DNA of 64,000 nucleotides, from positions 1,647,772 to 1,711,771 of the forward strand of contig NZ_LT717701.1 in the NCBI RefSeq assembly GCF_900157385.1. Direction: 5' to 3'. Numbering within the stretch: position 1 is the first letter of the stretch; each line of letters starts with the position of its first letter. Of this stretch, positions 53,636 to 61,895 are shown in pieces. The notes below the pieces were generated by a model. The model worked only from the letters and a program-made list of their open reading frames with translations. It ran no database searches and was not told the origin of the DNA. A program made the translations under genes and the position numbers. This DNA comes from Mycobacterium terramassiliense (lineage in GTDB: Bacteria; Actinomycetota; Actinomycetes; Mycobacteriales; Mycobacteriaceae).

Positions 53636-54505
53636 CTAGACGGCCGTCGGCTTCGGCATGACGATGGGCTTGACGCCGTAGCGCGGGGCGCCGAAGCCGG
53701 CGCTGTTGCGGGCGGCGCCCCCCAATCCCGGCATCCCGGGCACGATCGTCCCCGGGCCGGCCTGCGGCGCGGCGCCGGTCCAGCCGACGGTCTGAACAGC
53801 TGTGACGGGACTGAGCCCGGGCGTGAAACTGCCGGCCCAGCTCGGGGGAACCGACAACTTGCCGACCATGGTCGCCTGGCCGGTGCTGGCGACCGGCATC
53901 GCGGCCATGGCGCCCGCGCCCCCTAGGCCCCCGGCCGGCGCCACCGCGTTCACATCCGCCGCGCCCGCCGCAGCGCCTGCTGCGTCACCAGCAGCGCCAG
54001 CAGCGTTGCCGGCAGAAGTATCTATCAGGCCGCCGCCGGCCATGCCGAGGCAGTCGGACATGGCCGACGCCCAGTTTCCGCCCTCGAAGCTGAGGAAGTT
54101 GGCCGTGTTGCCCGAGAAGCTGAGCGGGTTTCCGCCCGAGCTGTTGAGCGGGCCGCCGAGGAACGTCGCAACGTTGGTCAAGCCAGTGGCGATGGTGTCG
54201 AAGGGGTTGGACGCCGCCGACGCGTTGGCGGCCTCGGTGGCGGTGTAGGTGCCCGAGCTGAGGCCGAGGGTCTGCACGAACTGCTGTTGCATCGACTGGG
54301 CCTCGGCGGCCAGCTGCTGGTAGAGCGTGCCGTACGTCGAGAAGATTCCCGCCTGTAGACCCGATACCGGGTCGGCGGCCGCGGGAGCGATGGTCGTCGT
54401 CGGTGCCGCGGCCCCCGCATTCTGCGCCGTCAGTGAACTGCCGATCCCTTCCAGCTGTGCCGCGGCGGCGAGCAACTCTTCAGGAATTGTTGTCAGAAAC
54501 GACAT
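53636..54505 (-). CDS. PE8: PE family protein (PE8-like) with PPE-type tail
   Basis: 289 residues. PE domain (about 1-90: SFLTTIPEELLAAAAQLEGIGSSL and YQQLAAEAQSMQQQFVQTLG), a Ser/Ala-rich middle, then GKLSVPPSWAGS (about 215) and the tail APRYGVKPIVMPKPTAV. That SVP motif and tail are the same module as in the adjacent PPE protein. GGAGC lies ahead of the ATG (54505). First gene of the operon. Confidence 0.9.
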   Translation of the reverse strand: MSFLTTIPEELLAAAAQLEGIGSSLTAQNAGAAAPTTTIAPAAADPVSGLQAGIFSTYGTLYQQLAAEAQSMQQQFVQTLGLSSGTYTATEAANASAASNPFDTIATGLTNVATFLGGPLNSSGGNPLSFSGNTANFLSFEGGNWASAMSDCLGMAGGGLIDTSAGNAAGAAGDAAGAAAGAADVNAVAPAGGLGGAGAMAAMPVASTGQATMVGKLSVPPSWAGSFTPGLSPVTAVQTVGWTGAAPQAGPGTIVPGMPGLGGAARNSAGFGAPRYGVKPIVMPKPTAV

Positions 54506-54862
54506 CTTCTGCTCCTAGTGTTGGGAACTTGCCGAAACCCACCCGGTGGCTCGGCACTGTGTGTTCGCGTAACGGCTCCTGTGCGTCGGCGTAAGGTTAA
54601 CGAGCCACGACTCCACAGTCCCGGCGGAAAAGGCTAGGGTGACGGGCGTTTACGGCTTCTTAACGACGACGCGAGCAGTTTTAACAAGGTCCTGTCGGCC
54701 GACATGGCGCTGTCATCTGAGATGCCCCCGCAAAGCATCAAGAGGCCCGCGGCGGGCGCATCTTAGGCCAAATGCGGTCGGGCCGCATCTTTGGATTTTC
54801 GCCGTTTTTTGGTGGGGCGCGACGCCCCGTTGTGCGGCTCCGCGCGCTAAATTCGCCGCCGG
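54506..54862. other. promoter region of the PE-PPE-esx operon and tRNA-Leu
   Basis: About 355 bp without a gene. It contains GCGTAACG near 54567, GTTAACG near 54596 and the direct-repeat box at 54649-54665. The rest leads into tRNA-Leu. Confidence 0.5.
54649..54665. promoter_or_regulatory. direct-repeat box matching the kdp upstream box
   Basis: Plus strand reads TTTACG, five bases (GCTTC), TTAACG. It differs at only 2 of 17 bases from the box at 40939-40955, has the same orientation relative to the minus-strand operon, and lies 144-160 bp from the PE start (155-171 bp in kdp). Confidence 0.5.
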
Positions 54863-54936
54863 GCCCCCATAGCCCAATTGGCAGAGGCAGCGGACTTAAA
54901 ATCCGTCCAGTGTCGGTTCGAGTCCGACTGGGGGCA
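54863..54936 (+). tRNA. tRNA-Leu (anticodon TAA), short variable arm
   Basis: Acceptor GCCCCCA/TGGGGGC pairs over 7 bp; anticodon stem GCGGA/TCCGT encloses CTTAAAA with anticodon TAA; T stem GTCGG/CCGAC holds TTCGAGT. Discriminator A, as for Leu. 74 bases. The variable loop is only about 5 bases, whereas bacterial tRNA-Leu normally has a long arm. A TAA anticodon reads UUA. Confidence 0.85.
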
Positions 54937-54981
54937 CGGCGTTCGGGTGATGCTCAGGACGCACCAAACAAGGGACCCGCG

Positions 54982-55794
54982 ATGACCGACGAACGTCCGG
55001 CCACCGACCCGCGCGGGCGGCACGAGCCGGTGGCGCGCGGCCATCAGCGGCGCTCCGCGGAGGACTCCGCGGCCTATCTGCTGCCTCACCTGAAGCCGGG
55101 TTCGTCGGTGCTCGACATCGGCTGCGGTCCCGGGACGATCACCGCCGACCTCGCCGAGCGGGTGGCGCCCGGAACGGTGCTGGCCGTCGACCTGTTCGCC
55201 GGCGTCCTCGAGGTGGCCCGCGCCGAGATCGAGCGGCGCAACCTGCCCAACGTCGCCTTCGCGGCCGCCGACGTGCATCACCTCGATTTCCCCGATGACG
55301 CCTTCGACGTCGTCCACGCCCACCAAGTGCTGCAGCACGTCGCCGATCCGGTGCAGGCGCTGCGGGAGATGCGCCGCGTGTGCCGGCCGGGCGGCATCGT
55401 CGCGGCGCGCGACGCCGACTACGCGGGGTTCGTCTGGTTCCCGCAGCTTCCCGCGCTCGATCTGTGGCGGGACCTGTATTGCCGGGCGGCACGCGCCAAC
55501 CGCGGCGAGCCGGCTGCGGGCCGGCGGCTGCTGTCGTGGGCGCTGGCGGCCGGCTTCGACGACGTCGCGCCGACGGGCAGCGTCTGGTGCTACGCGACGC
55601 CCGAAACCCGCGAGTGGTGGGGCGGGATGTGGGCCGACCGGATCCTGCACTCCGGCGTGGCCCGCGAGCTGTTGCGGTTGGGTCTTGCCACCACAGCGCA
55701 GCTCGAGGAGATTGCGGCGGCGTGGCGGTCCTGGGCCGCGGCGCCGGACGGCTGGCTGTCCATCCCGCACGGCGAAATCCTGTGCCGCGCGTGA
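54982..55794 (+). CDS. class I SAM-dependent methyltransferase
   Basis: 270 residues. SAM-binding motif I VLDIGCGPGTIT (about 43-54), motif II AVDL, and VVHAHQVLQHVADPVQALREMRRVCRPGG (motif III region) mark the UbiE/Methyltransf_11 group. ATG 54982, 45 bases after the tRNA. The acceptor is unknown. Upstream sequence in the same frame runs through the tRNA and is not coding. Confidence 0.9.
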   Translation: MTDERPATDPRGRHEPVARGHQRRSAEDSAAYLLPHLKPGSSVLDIGCGPGTITADLAERVAPGTVLAVDLFAGVLEVARAEIERRNLPNVAFAAADVHHLDFPDDAFDVVHAHQVLQHVADPVQALREMRRVCRPGGIVAARDADYAGFVWFPQLPALDLWRDLYCRAARANRGEPAAGRRLLSWALAAGFDDVAPTGSVWCYATPETREWWGGMWADRILHSGVARELLRLGLATTAQLEEIAAAWRSWAAAPDGWLSIPHGEILCRA

Positions 55795-55899
55795 ACGCGG
55801 CCCAATCCCCCTCGAGTATCGGGTGCATTCGGAGTCATCGGGGGCCACCGCAGTTGCCGCCGAGGGCGCCGCGAAGCCTCCCTCATACACTGACCCCTC

Positions 55900-56682
55900 G
55901 TGGGCATGCTGTTTTGCTTGGCGCCGTGGATCGTCTATTGGGTGCTGGTCGGTAACGTTCCGTTCGCCGCGGCCGCGCTCGTCGCGCTGACGCTGGCCGT
56001 CGCGGTGATCGCGGTCGGTCGCTCGGCGGGCAAACCGTGGGATGCATTCCAAGTCGGCTCTGCCGCAGTGTTTTTGGTGCTGACAATCCCGGCGCTCGCG
56101 CTCGATGACTCGTTCAACCAGCGGTGGATATTGCCGCTGGGCAACGCCGGGATCTTCGTGGTCGCTCTGGTCGGCGCGCTGCTCGGCAAGCCGTTCGCGC
56201 GCGCATCGGCGGCCGCCGAACGGCCCGACGACGTCGTCAAGACCCAGCTGTTCGCGCGGATGGCCGGCGTGCTCACCTGGGCCTGGGTCGCCGCGTTCGC
56301 GGGCATGACGGTGTCGTCGGCCATCCCGCCGATCGCCGATGCCAACGCGACGATCCTCGACACCCAGGCGCCGCTGTCCTATGTCTGCTACTGGGTCGTT
56401 CCGTTCTCGCTGCTGGGGGCGGCTGCGCTGGCCTCGCGCGTCCTGCCCGACCGGATGTTGGCGGGCATCGACGACGTCGCCCGCGAAACGTCGTTCGTCG
56501 CCTACGACGAGGCCACCATCGACGAGCTCTACTACCTGGCGCAGCAACACGCCGACCGCGAGGTCGGCCCCGGCAAGGAGGCCTACAACGTCAAGGTCGG
56601 CGGGATGGGGACGCCGCTGACGGGGGACGAGTCGCGAAAGTCGTGGCCCTCCACCTACAAAGTGCGCGATAAGCGGCGTTAG
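55900..56682 (+). CDS. conserved multi-pass membrane protein
   Basis: 260 residues, about six membrane helices (about 3-20, 24-42, 53-68, 75-95, 121-143, 157-180), then an 80-residue soluble tail with YDEATIDELYYLAQQHADREVGPG. No family I can name. Start GTG 55900, or ATG at 55906. The tail could interact with other proteins. It sits about 105 bp after the methyltransferase stop and 19 bp before the phytase-like gene. Confidence 0.75.
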   Translation: MGMLFCLAPWIVYWVLVGNVPFAAAALVALTLAVAVIAVGRSAGKPWDAFQVGSAAVFLVLTIPALALDDSFNQRWILPLGNAGIFVVALVGALLGKPFARASAAAERPDDVVKTQLFARMAGVLTWAWVAAFAGMTVSSAIPPIADANATILDTQAPLSYVCYWVVPFSLLGAAALASRVLPDRMLAGIDDVARETSFVAYDEATIDELYYLAQQHADREVGPGKEAYNVKVGGMGTPLTGDESRKSWPSTYKVRDKRR

Positions 56683-56701
56683 AAGCGCAAAGATTGGCTT
56701 C

Positions 56702-58306
56702 ATGGCATCACCTCGCCTGACATCGCTGCCCGGGTGGCTGGCGGCGGGAACGGCGTTGATCACCGTTGCGGCGTGCTCGTCGGATCCGCCGCCGTCGCTC
56801 TCCGCGCCGTCGCTGAAGGAACTGAGCACCGGCGCGGGAAGGGTGCTGACGATCTCGCCGGACCAGCTGCTGGCGGCCACCAGCGGCGTCACACCGGTGG
56901 CCTTCGGCAAGCCCGCCCACGGCACCATCGCGTACGGCGCGTACGGGGCGATGGTCTACACGCCGGACGTCGGCTTCACCGGCACCGATCAGCTTCCGGT
57001 CACCGTCAGCCACGCCGTCAGGCTCTACGTCGAGGACGAGGCGCCGTTGCTGATCGTCGGCGAGGTCGCCGTGCAAGCCAACGCGCACGGCTCCGCGATC
57101 GCCGCGGTGCCCGGCAGCACCGACGAAATCTACGGCCTGTCCGATCGGGGCCCCAACGTCGACGGGCGTACCCCGGGCGAGAAGGTGCTTCCGATACCGA
57201 ATTTCCATCCGCAGATCGCCAAGCTCAAACTCGCCCGCGGCGTGGCCTCGCTGGAGCAGATCATCACGCTGACCGGGAAGGACGGTGCGCCGCTGGTGGG
57301 GCTCGTCGACCCGCGGGCCGCCACCGGCGAGTCGATGGTGGACCTCAACGGCAACCGCCTGCCGCAGTCGGATCACGGCCTGGACACCGAGGGCCTGGTC
57401 GCCATGCCCGACGGCACGTTCTGGGTGTCCGACGAGTACGGCCCGTTCGTCGTCCATTTCGACGCCAACGGCAAAGAGCTGGAACGTCTTTCGCCGTTCG
57501 ACGGCAGCCTGCCCGCAGAGCTTGCGCTGCGCAGCCCGAATCAGGGCATGGAGGGGCTGACCATCACCCCCGACGGCGGCACGCTGGTGGGCATCATGCA
57601 ATCGGCGCTGGCCACCCCGGGCTTGGCCGGCTCGTCCCGATCCGTTCCGCTGACCCGGATCGTGACCATCAACCTCGCCAACCGTGGCGACGTGCGCGAG
57701 TACCTCTATCCACTGGCCAACCCGCAGCAGACGAAGGTCGCGGTCTCGGAAATCACCGCGTTGAGCGCCACCACGTTCCTGATCGACGAGCGCGACGACG
57801 CGCCGCAGCCCGGCGGCAACAAGAAGATCTACGTGGCCGACATCGCCGGTGCCACTGACGTCGGGCCGCACTCGACCGCCCCGGGGGCTACCTATCAGGC
57901 GGGTGCCGGCGGGCTGCTGATCGACGGCGTCCCCATCGAGACCTTCGTCGGCGTCGGCACCGATGCGGCGGCCGCCGCCAAACTCAAGGCGGCCGGGATC
58001 GCCCTCGCCACCAAGTCGCTCAAGCTCGATCTCGGGGGTCTGGTGCGAACGCTCTCGGCGGACGGCAATTTCTTCGGGCACGACAAGATCGAAGGGGTTA
58101 TCAGCCGGGACGGCGGCAACACGCTGATCATCGCCAACGACAGCGATTTCGGGTTAGCCGGCCTGGCCTCCGATTCGCCGCCGTTTCAGCTCAAGCCCAA
58201 GATGCTGCCCAACGGCACCCAGGACAGCGGCGAGATCCTCGCCGTCGACACCACCCGGCTGCCCGCCACGACCGAATCGGTGACGGTGCCGATCAAGGTC
58301 GGCTGA
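56702..58306 (+). CDS. lipoprotein, esterase-like activity of phytase family
   Basis: 534 residues. Signal peptide with a lipobox VAAC (Cys about residue 25). An N-terminal Ig-like segment (about 65-105, VGFTGTDQLPVTV) precedes a phytase-like beta-propeller (about 110-525: ADRG-type SDRGPNVDGRT, GLDTEGLVAMPDGTFWVSDEYGP, and FFGHDKIEGV). Proteins of this family act on esters or phosphoesters outside the cell; the substrate is unknown. ATG 56702. Confidence 0.88.
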   Translation: MASPRLTSLPGWLAAGTALITVAACSSDPPPSLSAPSLKELSTGAGRVLTISPDQLLAATSGVTPVAFGKPAHGTIAYGAYGAMVYTPDVGFTGTDQLPVTVSHAVRLYVEDEAPLLIVGEVAVQANAHGSAIAAVPGSTDEIYGLSDRGPNVDGRTPGEKVLPIPNFHPQIAKLKLARGVASLEQIITLTGKDGAPLVGLVDPRAATGESMVDLNGNRLPQSDHGLDTEGLVAMPDGTFWVSDEYGPFVVHFDANGKELERLSPFDGSLPAELALRSPNQGMEGLTITPDGGTLVGIMQSALATPGLAGSSRSVPLTRIVTINLANRGDVREYLYPLANPQQTKVAVSEITALSATTFLIDERDDAPQPGGNKKIYVADIAGATDVGPHSTAPGATYQAGAGGLLIDGVPIETFVGVGTDAAAAAKLKAAGIALATKSLKLDLGGLVRTLSADGNFFGHDKIEGVISRDGGNTLIIANDSDFGLAGLASDSPPFQLKPKMLPNGTQDSGEILAVDTTRLPATTESVTVPIKVG

Positions 58307-58414
58307 GGCCGGCGCGCAGGTCGGCGCCCTCGCGCTCGGCGATGCGTTCCAACGCTTGCTGCATCCCGGGAACCGAAATTCAATGGCCAAGCTTGCCGAG
58401 CACTCGCTGAATCC

Positions 58415-59605
58415 TCAGGCCGATTCGAGAGTGACGGGAAGCGATTGATACCGGCGGATGATGTTGTTTTCGGCCCAGGTAGGTGGGCCGCTAACGTGGA
58501 TGCGGTCGACGCGATTGATCAGCGCGCGCAACATGGCGGCCGTCTCCAGGCGGGCCAGGGCTTGGCCGGCACACGCATGCGCGCCGTTGCCGAAGCCGAG
58601 GTGTCGTCCCGCATCGCGGCGAATGTCGAAGGCGTCCGGGTCTTTCCATTCGCGTTCGTCGCGGTTGGCCGAGGCGTACATGACGAGGACGCGCGCACCC
58701 GCCGGAATGGGGGCACCGGCGATCTCGGTGTCATGCCGGACCAGCCGGGCAAACGCGCGCAGCGGCGATTCGTAGCGCACGATCTCGTTGACCGCGTTGG
58801 GAATCAGGCCCGGGTCGTTCTTGAGGAGTTGCCACTGCTCGGGGTGACTGGCGAACAGGGACACGGCGTTTGAGATGGCGCTGATGGTGGTGTCGAGCGA
58901 CGGCGCGATGTAGTCGATCATCAGCGCCGTGCACTGCTCGCGGCTCACCGTTCCCGCGTCGACCGCGGCGAGCAGCTCGTCGACGATGCTGCCCTCGAGC
59001 ACGGTGCGGCGGCGGACGACGCGGCGAGCGAATCGCAACATCTGCAGGCTACGCGGAAAGGACATGACGGCTTGCCGATTCAGCGGGCCCAGCACGTCGA
59101 ATGTGGCCCCGCCCCAGTCGATCAGCAGTCCCCGCTCGTCGCGGGGCCATCCGACCAGATCGGGCACCACGGCCAGCGGCAACGCCGAGGCGAGGTCGGC
59201 GACCGCGTCAACCGTGCGGCGGCGCGCGGCGGTGTCGACGATGGCGGCAGCTAGATCATCGATGGTCTCGGCAAGGTCGCGTAACGCTCGCGGAAGTAGC
59301 CTGTGCGCAACCAGTTTGCGTCGCCGGTCGTGCTCCGCGCCGTCGCTGTTGAGCGTCGTGCCTCGTGACAGCCGATTGCTGATCGGATTGAGTGCCACGC
59401 CGTGGCCCGAGATGAACGTCGCGTCATCCCGCAGCGTTGCTTTGCACTCGGCATAGCGGGGCAGCGCATACACGCCGTGCCGGCTCAGCCACACCACCGG
59501 TCCGAGCCGGCGGAGCCGGCGGTAGTGCGGGTACGGGTCGACCACTGCTGACTTGGTGTAGATGTTTGGACCGTAGCTCGCAACGTTGTGGGGGCCGTTC
59601 CGCAT
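58415..59605 (-). CDS. cytochrome P450
   Basis: 396 residues from ATG 59605. Heme ligand in FGNGAHACAG (Cys about residue 345), ExxR in NEIVRYESPLR, I-helix DYIAPSLDTTISAI without the usual AGxxT acid-alcohol pair in standard form (Asp-Thr-Thr here). Soluble bacterial class needing ferredoxin, none encoded nearby. Its ATG overlaps the stop of a 48-residue ORF (TGATG). A TTG one codon earlier is possible. Substrate unknown. Confidence 0.93.
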   Translation of the reverse strand: MRNGPHNVASYGPNIYTKSAVVDPYPHYRRLRRLGPVVWLSRHGVYALPRYAECKATLRDDATFISGHGVALNPISNRLSRGTTLNSDGAEHDRRRKLVAHRLLPRALRDLAETIDDLAAAIVDTAARRRTVDAVADLASALPLAVVPDLVGWPRDERGLLIDWGGATFDVLGPLNRQAVMSFPRSLQMLRFARRVVRRRTVLEGSIVDELLAAVDAGTVSREQCTALMIDYIAPSLDTTISAISNAVSLFASHPEQWQLLKNDPGLIPNAVNEIVRYESPLRAFARLVRHDTEIAGAPIPAGARVLVMYASANRDEREWKDPDAFDIRRDAGRHLGFGNGAHACAGQALARLETAAMLRALINRVDRIHVSGPPTWAENNIIRRYQSLPVTLESA

Positions 59606-59751
59606 CAAGTCGGCCCAACCTGGCGCTGGAGCCCACGGAAAATATTGCCGCGCAGCGCATCACGCAGTGTTGCGCCGACGGCGCGTTGCAGCAGCCACGC
59701 TGGGTGCCGGGGGCGTGGTCGCGATGTGCCAGGTTCGTCGATGAAGCTCAT
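59605..59751 (-). CDS. 48-residue ORF coupled to P450
   Basis: Starts at ATG 59751, reads MSFIDEPGTSRPRPRHPAWL and later GATLRDALRGNIF, and ends in TGA sharing a base with the P450 ATG. Basic, with an amphipathic helix in its second half; no family recognised. The overlap and position between operator and P450 argue that it is translated and promotes P450 expression, or is a small partner protein. Confidence 0.6.
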   Translation of the reverse strand: MSFIDEPGTSRPRPRHPAWLLQRAVGATLRDALRGNIFRGLQRQVGPT

Positions 59752-59774
59752 GACATAGCCCGCCCTTTCTTCCT

Positions 59775-59810
59775 ACTGACGATATCGTCACATACGAGCA
59801 TATCGTCAGT
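59775..59810. promoter_or_regulatory. double-palindrome operator upstream of P450
   Basis: ACTGACGATAT (59775-59785) and ATATCGTCAGT (59800-59810) are perfect reverse complements around 14 bases; within this, TGACGATATCGTCA (59777-59790) is a perfect 14-bp palindrome. Typical of a TetR-type dimer pair. It lies 24 bp upstream of the 48-residue ORF, divergent from the dienelactone hydrolase gene. No regulator gene is next to it, so the repressor acts from elsewhere. Confidence 0.7.
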
Positions 59811-59929
59811 CAATCCTGCCGCGTTGGGCGGTCGACGGGACACACGGCCTCGTGACCGCGCGATCGGGTGACCGTGGCGCAGTTCGGCTACGTTGGGTTT
59901 GTCGTAGCGAGCCCCAAGAAGGAGCGGCG

Positions 59930-60685
59930 ATGAACGCGCCCAGTCCGGACGCCATCCGCGCGGAAACCGTCACGATCACCGGCCACGGCGGCGACGAGAT
60001 CGAGGCGTACCGGGCCATGCCGCTCGCCGAGGGATCGCGCGGCGGAATCGTGTGGATCCACCACATGCCCGGCTACGACCGGGAAACCAAGGAGTTCGTC
60101 CGGCGGCTCGCCGTCACCGGCTATCACGCGGTGGCCCCCAACCTGTATTCGCGCGAGGCCCCGGGCGCGGCGCCCGACGACGCGGCCGCAACGGTGCGCG
60201 CCGCCGGCGGGGTGCCGGACGAGCGTCTGGTCGGCGACGTCGCGGGCGCGGTCGAGCACCTGCGTTCGTTGCCCGGCGCGAACGGCAAGTTCGGGGTCAT
60301 CGGGCACTGCTCCGGCGGGCGGCACGCGTTTTTGGCGGCGTGCTCGCTGCAGTTCGACGCCGCGGTGGACTGCTACGGCGCGTTCATCGTCGAGGACCTA
60401 CCCGAGGGCATGCCCAGGGCGATGCAACCGATCCTGCATCTGGCGGCGAACCTGAGCTGCCCGATGCTGGGGCTGTTCGGGGCCGACGACCGCTTCCCCG
60501 CGCCGCCCGCGGTGGCCGCCCTGGACGCCGAGCTGACCAAGTTCGGCAAGCCGCACGAGTTTCACTCCTACGAGGGTGCGGGCCACTCGTTCTTCTCCGT
60601 CGACCGGCCGGCGTACCGGCCGGAGGCTGCGGTGGACGGCTGGCGCCGCATCGACGAGTTCTTCGCGACCCACCTGAAAGGCTAG
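59930..60685 (+). CDS. dienelactone hydrolase family protein
   Basis: 251 residues, alpha/beta hydrolase of the DLH group. Nucleophile Cys in GHCSGG (about 125), Asp in FGADDRF (about 185), His in GAGHSFF (about 222): the Cys-Asp-His triad is complete. AAGGAG stands before ATG 59930; the opening upstream to 59852 is not used. Its role is unknown beyond hydrolysis of lactone or ester bonds. The next gene starts right after its stop. Confidence 0.9.
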   Translation: MNAPSPDAIRAETVTITGHGGDEIEAYRAMPLAEGSRGGIVWIHHMPGYDRETKEFVRRLAVTGYHAVAPNLYSREAPGAAPDDAAATVRAAGGVPDERLVGDVAGAVEHLRSLPGANGKFGVIGHCSGGRHAFLAACSLQFDAAVDCYGAFIVEDLPEGMPRAMQPILHLAANLSCPMLGLFGADDRFPAPPAVAALDAELTKFGKPHEFHSYEGAGHSFFSVDRPAYRPEAAVDGWRRIDEFFATHLKG

Positions 60686-60973
60686 GTGTGCCAAGGCATG
60701 TGCACTTACCTCACCGAACACGTAGCGATCGACGGCAGCGGCAAGGGGGCGACGGGGTGGTTCGGCGCCACCGGCGCGACCGTGTATGTTGACCACCCCG
60801 TGCATGCGCCGTACGGTCACACGGTCAACATCGACGTAATCAATCCGGAGCTGGGCCCGTCGGCGCGGGTCGCCCTCGAGCTCACCGAGGAGAGCGCGCT
60901 GGCGCTCGCCGACGCCATCCACCGGGCGATCGCCAACGCGCCGGCCGGGCTGGCATCCGGGGACCAGACGTGA
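60686..60973 (+). CDS. small conserved protein (DUF6295-like)
   Basis: 95 residues from GTG 60686, which follows the preceding TAG without a gap (ATG at 60698 is the alternative). Motifs: MCTYLTEHVAIDGSGKGA, GWFGATGATVYVDHPVHAPYGHTVNID and a C-terminal helix ESALALADAIHRAI. The His/Cys pattern suggests metal binding, but that is inference. I recall this family as DUF6295. The stop overlaps the next start by 4 bp. Confidence 0.78.
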   Translation: MCQGMCTYLTEHVAIDGSGKGATGWFGATGATVYVDHPVHAPYGHTVNIDVINPELGPSARVALELTEESALALADAIHRAIANAPAGLASGDQT

Positions 60974-61737
60974 CGGCCGAACGCGACTACCCACAAATGG
61001 CCGCCGCCCGCGGGCGCGTCGAGCCCGCGCCGCGCCGCGTTCGCGGCTACCTCGGCCACGAGCTGGTGTTCGACACCACCACCGCCCGCTACGTGTGGGA
61101 ATTGCCCTACTACCCTGCGTATTACATCCCGCTGGACGATGTTCGCACGGGTTTTTTGGTCGACGAGGACCACCCGCAGAAGGTGCAGCTCGGTCCGTCG
61201 CGGCTGCACTCCCTGGTCGGTGCCGGACAGACGCATCCCTCGGTGGCGCGGGTGTTCGACGCCGGTGACGGTCCCGTGGCGGGCACCGTTCGCTTCGAAT
61301 GGGATCCGTTGCGGTGGTTCGAGGAGGACGAGCCGATCTACGGCCACCCCCGCAACCCCTATTCGCGCGTCGACGCGCTGCGCTCCCACCGCCACGTCCG
61401 GGTCGAGCTCGACGGAATCATCCTCGCCGACACCGGATCTCCGGTGCTGCTGTTCGAAACGGGTTTGCCGACAAGGTATTACATCGATCCGACCGACGTG
61501 GCGTTCGAACACCTGGAACCGAGCTCCACCCAAACGCTGTGCCCGTACAAGGGAGTGACGTCGGGCTACTGGTCGGTGCGGGCCGGCGACACCACGCACC
61601 CGGACCTGGCGTGGACCTACCACTACCCGCTGCCCGCGGTCGGGCAGATCGCCGGCCTGGTGGCCTTCTACAACGAGAAGCTCGACATCACCGTCGACGG
61701 TGTGGCGCTGCCCAGGCCCCGGACCCAGTTCAGCTAG
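60970..61737 (+). CDS. DUF427 domain protein
   Basis: 255 residues with two DUF427-like repeats: the first around 25-115 (VFDTTTARYVWELPYYPAYYIPLDDV) and the second around 140-245 (VRVELDGIILADTGSPVLLFETGLPTRYYIDPTDV, CPYKG..GYWSV). The tandem beta-fold family is conserved in actinobacteria, with unknown function. GTG 60970 overlaps the previous stop by 4 bp, so DLH, DUF6295-like and DUF427 form one operon. Confidence 0.85.
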   Translation: MTAERDYPQMAAARGRVEPAPRRVRGYLGHELVFDTTTARYVWELPYYPAYYIPLDDVRTGFLVDEDHPQKVQLGPSRLHSLVGAGQTHPSVARVFDAGDGPVAGTVRFEWDPLRWFEEDEPIYGHPRNPYSRVDALRSHRHVRVELDGIILADTGSPVLLFETGLPTRYYIDPTDVAFEHLEPSSTQTLCPYKGVTSGYWSVRAGDTTHPDLAWTYHYPLPAVGQIAGLVAFYNEKLDITVDGVALPRPRTQFS

Positions 61738-61786
61738 CACGTGAGCGGCTGCGGCGCGCCGAAAGAAATCAATATTTAAACCGCCG

Positions 61787-61802
61787 AACACACGGCCGAA
61801 AC
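61787..61802. promoter_or_regulatory. possible GlnR-type site upstream of amt
   Basis: AACAC, six bases, GAAAC. The second half fits the actinobacterial GlnR site (GTnAC-N6-GAAAC); the first is a partial match. It lies about 95 bp before the amt start in a short AT-rich region. Suggestive only. Confidence 0.3.
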
Positions 61803-61895
61803 ATTGCGGGCCGACGCTTCACCCGTCTACGGCGTCACTTCGTACCGCGGCTGATCCACTAAGCCCATTGGCTCGAATTGGGGTGTGTCTGAACC

